Position numbers and translations under genes: made by a program | Part shown: positions 1 through 5,665 of the stretch, in pieces | Layout: every line of letters starts with the position of its first letter | Position numbering within the stretch: position 1 is the first letter of the stretch | The notes under the pieces: generated by a model | What the model saw: the letters and a program-made list of their open reading frames with translations, nothing else | What the model was told of the DNA's origin: nothing | Databases searched by the model: none | Assembly: GCA_902797105.1 (NCBI GenBank) | Contig: CADBRL010000022.1 | Location: 1-7,830, forward strand | DNA from: an uncultured Erysipelotrichaceae bacterium | GTDB taxonomy: Bacteria; Bacillota_I; Bacilli_A; RF39; UBA660 | DNA: 7,830 nt | Direction of reading: 5' to 3'

Positions 1-728
1 CCTGCTCCATTTGTTAAGCTTGCATCATGATAATACAAAGTTGAATCGTATGAATATGTACTTTTTATGCAGTCAGCAAGATTTTGTCCGTTGCTACATG
101 CTTCACTTATAACTGCCATATTTTTTTCTCTTTCATAAGACTTAACTACTACTCCTGCAGCAAATGTTGTATTTTGATATTCTGTTGCATTTTCATCTAC
201 AAATAAATATAAATCATATGTTGTACTACCTTTATATGGAACTTTATTATTATAAAGTTTAAATATATTACCATAAGTACCAGATAAACCAGTATTAAGT
301 TCTGTTTTTTCTGCATCAGTAAAATTACTTGCATCATCTAAAGAACTTGTAAGTGTGCCTTCCACTAAAGCTTCTTTAGAACCTTTTTCAGTTATAATAT
401 AATGAATATTTGAAGCTGCTAAAGTATTTGTATTTAGTGTTGCTAAATAAAGATTAAAACCTACATAACTATCACAATAACTAGTGACTGTAAAGGTATA
501 TGGAGTTGTTTGTAATCCTTTGTTTCTACTCATAGGGTAACTATTAGTTAGTTTTATTGAAGTAGTTCCTTCTAATTTTATTTTAGCACAGCTTGATAAA
601 CTAACTTCAGTTATATTTCCACCTTGATCTATTGGTTTCATAAAAGCAGTTGTAATACTTACAGAAAGTACCACTACTATTAAAACTGCTAGTACACTTA
701 ATATAATAATTCTAGTTTTTTTACTCAT
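1..728 (-). CDS. Secreted or membrane-anchored surface protein of unknown function, C-terminus beyond window
   Basis: The frame is open without a stop from the ATG at 728 down to position 3 (242 codons), so the C-terminus is off the left edge. The start is supported by AAAGGAGA at 737-744, 8 nt upstream. The protein begins MSKKTR, then a hydrophobic run at about residues 7-25 and T-T-A at 26-28, which fits a type I signal peptide or an N-terminal anchor. The rest is rich in Thr, Ser, Asn and Tyr and looks like an extracellular beta-rich protein. Cys residues fall at 47, 85, 211 and 220 and could form disulfides. A block near residues 62-85 (NSYPM, then TTPYTFTVTSYC) resembles modules I recall from secreted proteins of uncultured gut Firmicutes; this is recollection, not a family assignment. 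The gene has its own promoter, so it is probably transcribed separately from the toxin gene upstream. Function unknown. Confidence 0.8.
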   Translation of the reverse strand, partial: MSKKTRIIILSVLAVLIVVVLSVSITTAFMKPIDQGGNITEVSLSSCAKIKLEGTTSIKLTNSYPMSRNKGLQTTPYTFTVTSYCDSYVGFNLYLATLNTNTLAASNIHYIITEKGSKEALVEGTLTSSLDDASNFTDAEKTELNTGLSGTYGNIFKLYNNKVPYKGSTTYDLYLFVDENATEYQNTTFAAGVVVKSYEREKNMAVISEACSNGQNLADCIKSTYSYDSTLYYHDASLTNGA

Positions 729-757
729 AAGAAAAATCTCCTTTATTCTATATATAA

Positions 758-786
758 ATTATATAAAAAAAATTAAATTTGTTCAA
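758..786 (-). promoter_or_regulatory. SigA-type promoter of the surface-protein gene
   Basis: On the minus strand TTGAAC (781-786) is followed after exactly 17 nt by TATAAT (758-763). The expected transcription start is near 750, giving a short leader with the AAAGGAGA ribosome binding site at 737-744. The spacer is almost pure A/T. It sits between the toxin stop and the surface-protein start, which argues for separate transcription of the latter. Confidence 0.7.
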
Positions 787-834
787 GTGTTTAATGATAA
801 TAAATTTTAAAAATAAAGAAAGAATCTTAAAATT

Positions 835-1314
835 TTAATTAAGATCTTCTTTTAGTTCATCTAACATCATTTGTTTTAATTTATCTATGTCAGGAAAAAA
901 CAAATTTATTCCACGCTTCTTATAACCTAATAATTGTTTAAAATTATTTGTTATTTCTTTTTTTAGATCAGATCCAACAAATAAAGGCATGTTGCTCACA
1001 GTATGAACATGGTCTATATATTTTTCTAAAGTTGGAAATGCATTTTGAAATAATATTACTGCATCGGTATCAGCGATTTTTCTTATCCAAATAGTATTAC
1101 AAAAACCATACTTTAAAATTTTATTATTAATTATTTTTTGATATTTACTTACTTTTGAACTTATAGGAATGAACCATAAAATATTACCATCTTTTATGGT
1201 AAAATATGTTGGCCTTTTTTTACCTCTTTCGTGATTCACCATCAGTTTATCATCATTCACGTGATAAAAATACTCATCTTTAATATGATATAAATATCCA
1301 GTTTTTATTTTCAT
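835..1314 (-). CDS. cptN: Type III toxin-antitoxin toxin, ToxN/AbiQ superfamily, CptN-like endoribonuclease
   Basis: A 159-aa protein, within the usual size for ToxN, AbiQ and CptN toxins. These are endoribonucleases that cut RNA at A-rich sites and are held inactive by a repeat RNA. Family-like blocks in order are: YLYHIKDEYFYHVND with LM at about residues 8-25; KKRPTYF at 32-38; WFIPISSKVSKY at 47-58; ILFQNAFPTLEKYI at 87-100; INLFFPD at 136-142. The S52-S53-K54 triplet corresponds to the T-S-x-K active-site stretch of ToxN (my alignment by eye). The start has AGGTGAGGTG at 1323-1332, 8 nt upstream. Upstream lie three pseudoknot-forming repeats and a terminator, the diagnostic type III layout. 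I see no truncation or frameshift. The closest subtype by my recollection is CptN of Eubacterium; the superfamily is surer than the subtype. Such loci act in plasmid maintenance and phage abortive infection. Confidence 0.85.
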   Translation of the reverse strand: MKIKTGYLYHIKDEYFYHVNDDKLMVNHERGKKRPTYFTIKDGNILWFIPISSKVSKYQKIINNKILKYGFCNTIWIRKIADTDAVILFQNAFPTLEKYIDHVHTVSNMPLFVGSDLKKEITNNFKQLLGYKKRGINLFFPDIDKLKQMMLDELKEDLN

Positions 1315-1341
1315 AATTTATTCACCTCACCTGATAGTTGC

Positions 1342-1370
1342 ATTATAGCATAAGCCACAATAAAACTCAA
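1342..1370 (-). promoter_or_regulatory. Candidate toxin-only promoter overlapping the terminator
   Basis: TTGAGT (1365-1370) and TATAAT (1342-1347) are spaced by exactly 17 nt, and the -10 is preceded by TGC, giving an extended -10. The -35 lies inside the 3' arm of the terminator between the antitoxin RNA and the toxin. Transcription would start near 1335 and give a leader of about 20 nt carrying the toxin ribosome binding site. The motif is seen in the sequence; its activity is inferred. Confidence 0.45.
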
Positions 1371-1388
1371 GTATTTAACTTGAGTTTT
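1362..1388 (-). terminator. Rho-independent terminator between antitoxin RNA and toxin gene
   Basis: A perfect 10-bp inverted repeat: on the minus strand AAAACTCAAG (1379-1388), a 7-nt loop (1372-1378), and CTTGAGTTTT (1362-1371), followed by ATTG. The arm ends in TTTT, a short U-tract. A leaky terminator at exactly this place is the known means by which type III loci keep antitoxin RNA in excess over toxin mRNA. The A and T flanks make it roughly symmetrical, so it could also stop plus-strand transcripts. Confidence 0.75.
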
Positions 1389-1391
1389 TAA

Positions 1392-1538
1392 CATTTTCGA
1401 CCGGGATCATTTATTAGTCGCACCACCCGGAAGCGAAAAACATTGTCGACCGGACTCATTTGATACCCCGCACCATCCGGAAGCGGAAAACATTTTCGCC
1501 GGGATCATTTATTAGTCGCACCTCCCAGAAGCGACGCA
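1392..1538 (-). repeat. Three tandem 48-50 nt antitoxin repeats
   Basis: In order of transcription the units are 1538-1491 (48 nt), 1490-1441 (50 nt) and 1440-1392 (49 nt). Stem 1 arms pair as TCGC/GCGA in units 1 (1531-1534 with 1516-1519) and 3 (1433-1436 with 1418-1421), and as CCGC/GCGG in unit 2 (1483-1486 with 1468-1471). Stem 2 joins the hairpin loop to downstream sequence: CTGGG/CCCGG in unit 1 (1524-1528 with 1499-1503), CCGGA/TCCGG in unit 2 (1476-1480 with 1450-1454), CCGGG/CCCGG in unit 3 (1426-1430 with 1401-1405). Units 1 and 3 share the linker CTAATAAATGAT; unit 2 differs there. Repeat number and length fit type III antitoxins. Confidence 0.92.
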
Positions 1539-1557
1539 CATTCTCTAATGCAATTTA

Positions 1558-1586
1558 AATATACCACATTTTAACGCAATTGTCAA
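1558..1586 (-). promoter_or_regulatory. Strong SigA-type promoter of the antitoxin RNA
   Basis: A consensus -35 TTGACA (1581-1586), a 17-nt spacer and TATATT (1558-1563) preceded by TGG, so an extended -10 as well. It places the transcription start near 1551, just ahead of the first processing element and repeat. It lies after the ppdK stop codon, where I see no terminator, so some read-through from ppdK is possible. Confidence 0.75.
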
Positions 1587-1628
1587 ATGAAATATTTTAT
1601 ATTTATAGTATATTCTTTTCTTAATAAA

Positions 1629-4259
1629 TTATTTACCTTGTTTTCTCAAAATAGCTGATCTAGCTGCTGCTAAGCGAGCAATTGGAACTCTATATGGAGA
1701 GCAAGATACATAATTAAATCCTAGTTTATCACAGAAAGCAACACTTGCTGGATCTCCACCATGTTCACCGCAAATACCAAGCGAAAGATTTGGATTAACC
1801 CTTCTACCTTTAGTAGCTCCCATTTCCATTAAAAGTCCTACACCATCAAAGTCGATGCGAGCAAATGGGTCAAATTCAAAAATACCTTTTTCATAATAAG
1901 AACTTAAGAATTTACCAGCATCATCTCTAGAAAAACCATATGTCATTTGTGTTAAATCATTTGTTCCAAAACTGAAGAATTCTGCTTCTTCTGCTATTTT
2001 ATCCGCAAGAAGTGCTGCTCTTGGAATTTCAATCATTGTTCCAACTTCATATTTTAAATCAATACCAGCATTTTTAATTAATTCATCAGCAGTTTCACAA
2101 ACTACATTTTTAACATATTTAAGTTCTTTAACTTCACCAACAAGCGGAATCATAATTTCTGGAGTAACATTAATTCCTTTTTTAGATACATTAATAGCTG
2201 CTTCAATAACTGCTCTTGTTTGCATTCTAGCTATTTCTGGATAAGTTATAGCTAAACGACAACCTCTATGTCCCATCATTGGGTTAAATTCTTTTAATGA
2301 GTCAATTACTTCATGTAACTCTTCAACTGTTTTACCTAAATCTTCAGCAAGTTCTTTAATTTCACTTTCTGTTTTTGGTAAGAATTCATGTAGAGGTGGA
2401 TCTAAATATCTAATAACAACACTATATGGAGCCATTGCTTCATATAATCCTTCAAAATCTTTTCTTTGATAAGGTAAAATATTTTCAAGAGCTGCTTCTC
2501 TTTCTTCTAAAGTTGTTGCACAAATCATTTTTCTAAAGTTAAATATTCTGTCTTTTTCGAAGAACATGTGTTCAGTACGGCAAAGTCCAATACCTTCAGC
2601 ACCAAACTTTCTAGCTTGAATAGCATCTTTTGGTGTATCAGCATTAGTTCTAACTCTTAAATCTCTTGCACTATCAGCCCATGACATAAATGTTTCAAAA
2701 TCACCACTAATAGATGCATCTTGCATGTCAAGTTTTCCAGCATATACTTTACCAGTTGAACCATCAATTGATAGATAGTCTCCTTCTTTATAAATAGAAC
2801 CATCAGGCATTTTTAATGTCTTTTCTTCTTCATTTATAACAATTGATGAAGCACCACTAACACAACAAATACCCATTCCACGAGCAACTACTGCAGCATG
2901 ACTTGTCATACCACCACGGATAGTTAAAACACCTTTACTTGAATTCATACCTTCAATATCTTCCGGTGATGTTTCAAGTCTAACTAAAATACTATCAATA
3001 CCTTTTTTCTTATTTTCAATTACATCACTTGCAGTAAAATATATCTTACCAGTTCCTGCTCCAGGTGATGCTGCTAAACCTTCAGCAACTACTTTACCAG
3101 TTTTTAAAGCACTATCGGTAAATGTTGGATGTAAAAGTGCATCAAGTTGTTTAGGATCAACCATTAAAACTGCTTCATCTTTAGTAATCATACCTTCACT
3201 TACTAAATCAACAGCAACTTTTATAGCAGCTTTAGCTGTTCTTTTACCATTTCTAGTTTGAAGAATGAACAACTTACCATTTTCAATAGTAAATTCCATA
3301 TCTTGCATATCTTTATAATGTTTTTCAAGACTTTCAGCAATATTTGCAAATTCAGTGTATACTTCTGGCATTTCATCTTTTAAAGTTGCAATTGGACTTG
3401 GTGTACGAATACCAGCAACGACATCTTCGCCTTGAGCATTAATTAAATATTCTCCAAATAAAGCTTTTTCTCCAGTTGCAGGGTTTCTTGTAAATGCAAC
3501 ACCAGTTCCTGATTTATTACCACTATTACCATAAACCATTTCTTGAACATTAACTGCAGTTCCCCAACTAGAAGGAATATCATTAATTCTTCTATAATAA
3601 ATAGCTCTTTCATTATTCCAACTTCTAAATACTGCTTTAACAGCTTCAATTAATTGAGTAAATGGTTCTTGTGGAAAATCTTCTCCAGCAAATTCTTTAT
3701 AAGCTTTTTTAAATAAATCTGTAAGTTCTACCATATCATTTTCATCTAAATCAATGTCATTTTTAACATCTTTTTTAGTTTTAACTTCGTCAATGATAGT
3801 TTCAAATTTACTCTTAGAATAACCTTTTACTACATCTGCAAACATTTGAATAAATCTTCTATATGAGTCATATACAAATCTTTTATTGCCAATTTTTTCA
3901 GCAAAAGATGCAGCTATTTCATCATTTAAACCTAAATTAAGCACTGTATCCATCATACCAGGCATACTGGCACGAGCTCCGCTTCGTACACTTACAAGTA
4001 GTGGATTAGTTTTATCACCAAATTTTTTACCACTTTTTTCTTCAAGTTTAGATAAAGCTTCTTTAATTTGACTTATTACTTCTTCACTTAATACCTTTCC
4101 ATCATCATAATATTTGTTACAAGCCTCAGTTGTAACTGTAAATCCACTTGGAACAGGCATACCAATATTAGTCATTTCTGCTAAATTAGCACCTTTACCT
4201 CCAAGAAGATTTCTCATATCTTTGTTTCCTTCTTGAAACAAATAAACATATTTTTCCAT
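1629..4259 (-). CDS. ppdK: Pyruvate, phosphate dikinase
   Basis: Cytoplasmic enzyme that interconverts pyruvate + ATP + Pi and PEP + AMP + PPi; in anaerobes it often works in PPi-linked glycolysis or in PEP formation. From Met at 4259 it has 876 aa, the family's usual length. An earlier in-frame ATG at 4271 is unlikely because the GGAGG at 4265-4269 lies inside its first codons and sits 5 nt before 4259. Domains in order (residues from Met 4259): ATP-grasp nucleotide-binding domain at about 1-340 (LLGGKGANLAEM; SVRSGARASMPGMMDT); swivelling phosphohistidine domain with GGMTSHAAVVARG, catalytic His454 and the Thr two residues earlier that regulatory proteins can phosphorylate; C-terminal PEP/pyruvate barrel with GLCRTEHMFF, LDPPLHEFLP, MIEIPRA, FGTNDLTQ and GICGEHGGDP, whose Cys830 is the acid/base. 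All key residues are intact. No regulatory kinase (PDRP) gene is adjacent within the window. Confidence 0.97.
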   Translation of the reverse strand: MEKYVYLFQEGNKDMRNLLGGKGANLAEMTNIGMPVPSGFTVTTEACNKYYDDGKVLSEEVISQIKEALSKLEEKSGKKFGDKTNPLLVSVRSGARASMPGMMDTVLNLGLNDEIAASFAEKIGNKRFVYDSYRRFIQMFADVVKGYSKSKFETIIDEVKTKKDVKNDIDLDENDMVELTDLFKKAYKEFAGEDFPQEPFTQLIEAVKAVFRSWNNERAIYYRRINDIPSSWGTAVNVQEMVYGNSGNKSGTGVAFTRNPATGEKALFGEYLINAQGEDVVAGIRTPSPIATLKDEMPEVYTEFANIAESLEKHYKDMQDMEFTIENGKLFILQTRNGKRTAKAAIKVAVDLVSEGMITKDEAVLMVDPKQLDALLHPTFTDSALKTGKVVAEGLAASPGAGTGKIYFTASDVIENKKKGIDSILVRLETSPEDIEGMNSSKGVLTIRGGMTSHAAVVARGMGICCVSGASSIVINEEEKTLKMPDGSIYKEGDYLSIDGSTGKVYAGKLDMQDASISGDFETFMSWADSARDLRVRTNADTPKDAIQARKFGAEGIGLCRTEHMFFEKDRIFNFRKMICATTLEEREAALENILPYQRKDFEGLYEAMAPYSVVIRYLDPPLHEFLPKTESEIKELAEDLGKTVEELHEVIDSLKEFNPMMGHRGCRLAITYPEIARMQTRAVIEAAINVSKKGINVTPEIMIPLVGEVKELKYVKNVVCETADELIKNAGIDLKYEVGTMIEIPRAALLADKIAEEAEFFSFGTNDLTQMTYGFSRDDAGKFLSSYYEKGIFEFDPFARIDFDGVGLLMEMGATKGRRVNPNLSLGICGEHGGDPASVAFCDKLGFNYVSCSPYRVPIARLAAARSAILRKQGK

Positions 4260-4277
4260 AAAATCCTCCATATATTT

Positions 4278-4306
4278 ATTTTATCATTTATAAGCTAGTT
4301 GAACAA
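4278..4306 (-). promoter_or_regulatory. Weak candidate promoter for ppdK
   Basis: TTGTTC (4301-4306), a 17-nt spacer and TAAAAT (4278-4283) preceded by TGA (extended -10). It would start transcription near 4271 with a leader of only about 12 nt, barely holding the GGAGG at 4265-4269. A consensus-like TTGACA at 4317-4322 has no matching -10 at 16-18 nt. The stronger promoter at 4554-4582 may instead drive ppdK through the remnant gene. Confidence 0.35.
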
Positions 4307-4362
4307 GAAAAAATATGTCAAATTTACATACTTTTGATATTAATTAAAAATTAAGAAAATAA

Positions 4363-4384
4363 ACCCGATTATGGACCCGATTAT
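4363..4384 (-). repeat. Short direct repeat, 10 bp twice at a 12-bp period
   Basis: ATAATCGGGT occurs at 4375-4384 and 4363-4372 on the minus strand, separated by CC. It is a G+C-richer patch in an A/T-rich gap, just after the decayed AlbA_2 fragment and about 100 bp before the ppdK start. It could be a paired protein-binding site, a slippage duplication in decaying DNA, or chance; the sequence does not decide. Confidence 0.5.
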
Positions 4385-4508
4385 TGTCTTTTATCTAAAT
4401 CATCGTTTGTGCCTACCATTTCGTATTATATTTAACGCCAATATAAATATCTCCCCCATCAGTATTCAAAAAACTTACAACTTCTTTTTCTAATTTATCA
4501 TTTAACAT
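4381..4508 (-). pseudogene. Remnant of an AlbA_2 (Schlafen-type) domain protein, truncated and frameshifted
   Basis: From ATG 4508 a 31-codon frame (stop TAG at 4413-4415) encodes MLNDKLEKEVVSFLNTDGGD followed by IYIGVKYNTKW. This matches the first half of AlbA_2 domains, where an EFKE-like start precedes LxKEVxAFxNxxGGxIYIGV. The family motif continues in another frame from 4419 to the TAA at 4381-4383 as MVGTNDDLDKRQ, equivalent to the usual VVGI-D-L block, so one frameshift joins them. The N-terminal EFKE part is missing (an in-frame stop lies just upstream) and nothing recognisable follows 4381. Whole proteins of this kind are predicted nucleic-acid-binding or ATP-dependent regulators. 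AAGGGGG at 4516-4522 stands 7 nt before the ATG and a promoter lies upstream, so a 31-aa peptide could still be made, but decay is the simpler reading. Confidence 0.6.
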
Positions 4509-4553
4509 TACCAATCCCCCTTATTAATTATCTTTAATCTTTTAGACATTTAA

Positions 4554-4582
4554 ATTATAACATGTGTTTGGCAATATATCGA
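4554..4582 (-). promoter_or_regulatory. Extended -10 promoter in the queA-ppdK gap
   Basis: TCGATA (4577-4582), a 17-nt spacer and perfect TATAAT (4554-4559) preceded by TGT (extended -10). It lies just after the queA terminator. Transcription would begin near 4546 and run through the AlbA_2 remnant. No terminator is evident before ppdK, so this may be the main ppdK promoter with a leader of about 285 nt. Confidence 0.5.
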
Positions 4583-4604
4583 TACATTATTTATATTAAA
4601 AAGC

Positions 4605-4635
4605 AAAAAAATATATAGAATGTTCTCCTATATAT
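4605..4635 (-). terminator. Rho-independent terminator after queA
   Basis: On the minus strand ATATATAG (4628-4635) and CTATATAT (4611-4618) form an 8-bp stem with a 9-nt loop, followed by TTTTTT (4605-4610) and then GCTTTTT. The queA stop codon TAG (4628-4630) is inside the 5' arm. The stem is almost all A-T pairs, so efficiency may be modest, but the U-run is clear and it fits the end of the operon. Confidence 0.55.
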
Positions 4636-5665
4636 CTTTCTTTATAAACATGGCATCTCCAAATGAGAAAAATCTAAAATCATGAGCTTTAGCATATTCA
4701 TAAGCATTTAAAACATATTCTTTAGTTGCAAGCGTAGAAACTAGCATTACTAGAGTACTTTTAGGTAAATGGAAATTTGTAATAAGACCATCAATTGCTT
4801 TAAATTCAAAAGTGCCGGGATAAATAAATATATCAGTATCACCAGAACAAGCTATAAATTTATCATATTTATGAGCTACTGTTTCTAATACTCTAGTCGA
4901 TGTTGTACCTACTGCATATATATTTCTTTTTTCTTCTTTAGCTTTATTTAATTTATCTGCAACATCTTTAGTCATTATATAATATTCACTATGCATGTGA
5001 TGTTTAGTTATATCTTCTACTTCAACAGGTCTAAATGTGCCAAGACCTACATGAAGTGTTACATAAAGAATTTCTACTCCTTGTTTTTCTAACTTTTCAA
5101 GTAATTCTTTAGTAAAATGAAGTCCTGCGGTTGGTGCTGCTGCACTTCCAATATTTTTAGCATAAACAGTTTGATATCTAGACTGATCTTCTAAATTTTC
5201 ATGAATATATGGCGGAAGGGGCATTGTTCCAAGTTTATCAAGTATTTCCATTAGAATACCTTCATAAATTAGTTTAACATGTACTATACCTTCATCAAGT
5301 TTTTCTATAACTTCTGCTTTTAGGGAACCATCACCAAAAGAAATAATTGTACCTACATGTAATCTTTTAGCAGGTTTTGCTAGGCATTCCCAGATATCTC
5401 CTTCTATATCTTTTAAAAGAAGTAATTCAATAACAGCTTTTGTATCTATTTTTTCTCCGATAATTCTAGCAGGTATAACTTTAGTATCATTTAATACTAA
5501 AACATCACCATTTTTTAAATAAGAACCTATATTTTTAAATATATCTTCTTTTATATTCCCATTTTCTTTATTTAGTAATAATAATTTAGATGCAGTCCTA
5601 TCTTTAAGAGGTGTTTGTGCTATAAACTTTTCAGGCAAATCATAGTTGTATTCTTCTATATTCAT
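4628..5665 (-). CDS. queA: S-adenosylmethionine:tRNA ribosyltransferase-isomerase (QueA)
   Basis: A 345-aa cytoplasmic enzyme, normal family length, complete. It transfers and isomerises the ribosyl part of S-adenosylmethionine onto 7-aminomethyl-7-deazaguanine in tRNA (wobble position of GUN anticodons) to give epoxyqueuosine. Visible family motifs: VLVLNDTKVIPARI at 55-68; GTMPLPPYI at 146-154; RYQTVYAKNIGSAAAPTAGL at 163-182 with HFT following; LHVGLGTFRPV at 204-214; HHMHSEYY at 222-229; AVGTTSTRVLET at 251-262; YPGTFEF near 282-288; TNFHLPKSTLVMLVS at 296-310; FFSFGDAMFI at 332-341. The start overlaps the tmk stop as ATGA (5662-5665), implying translational coupling; a GAGGAA element lies about 9 nt upstream. 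The usual partner tgt is not in this window. A terminator overlaps the stop codon. Confidence 0.97.
   Translation of the reverse strand: MNIEEYNYDLPEKFIAQTPLKDRTASKLLLLNKENGNIKEDIFKNIGSYLKNGDVLVLNDTKVIPARIIGEKIDTKAVIELLLLKDIEGDIWECLAKPAKRLHVGTIISFGDGSLKAEVIEKLDEGIVHVKLIYEGILMEILDKLGTMPLPPYIHENLEDQSRYQTVYAKNIGSAAAPTAGLHFTKELLEKLEKQGVEILYVTLHVGLGTFRPVEVEDITKHHMHSEYYIMTKDVADKLNKAKEEKRNIYAVGTTSTRVLETVAHKYDKFIACSGDTDIFIYPGTFEFKAIDGLITNFHLPKSTLVMLVSTLATKEYVLNAYEYAKAHDFRFFSFGDAMFIKKDI

Larger units (their letters stand above)
1362..1551 (-). ncRNA. cptI: Type III antitoxin RNA (CptI/ToxI-like), three pseudoknot repeats
   Basis: This is the predicted primary antitoxin transcript, from a start near 1551 (set by the promoter at 1558-1586) to the terminator ending at 1362. 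It carries three tandem units that each fold as an H-type pseudoknot. In such systems the toxin cuts the precursor into single-repeat RNAs, and each then blocks a toxin protomer. The A-rich element GANAATG (GAGAATG 1539-1545, GAAAATG 1491-1497, GACAATG 1441-1447, GAAAATG 1392-1398) lies on both sides of every unit and is the likely cleavage site. It has no ORF of note and is much richer in G+C than its surroundings, as expected for structured RNA. The 5' end is inferred from the promoter only. Confidence 0.85.

Noticed and set aside
802..835. Perfect 9-bp A/T inverted repeat (802-810 with 827-835) at the toxin stop, as a toxin terminator
   Set aside because: The stem has no G-C pair, the loop is 16 nt and no U-run follows, so it is expected by chance in such A/T-rich DNA.
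1392..1538. CRISPR array
   Set aside because: The units are contiguous, with diverged copies and no spacers, and lie between a promoter and a ToxN-like gene. A type III antitoxin explains them better.
1587..1628. Terminator after ppdK
   Set aside because: The stretch is A/T-rich, but I find no convincing stem followed by a U-run before the antitoxin promoter.
3443..4071. Short open frames inside ppdK (68 codons on the minus strand, 61 codons on the plus strand)
   Set aside because: They are shadows of the ppdK reading frame with no family resemblance and no independent start signals.
4260..4271. Upstream ATG at 4271 as the ppdK start
   Set aside because: The GGAGG ribosome binding site is inside its first codons and points to the ATG at 4259, which also gives the family-standard N-terminus and length.
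4272..4553. Riboswitch or T-box in the ppdK leader
   Set aside because: No T-box motif, specifier-type stem or known riboswitch core is visible; the conserved-looking part is explained by the AlbA_2 coding remnant.
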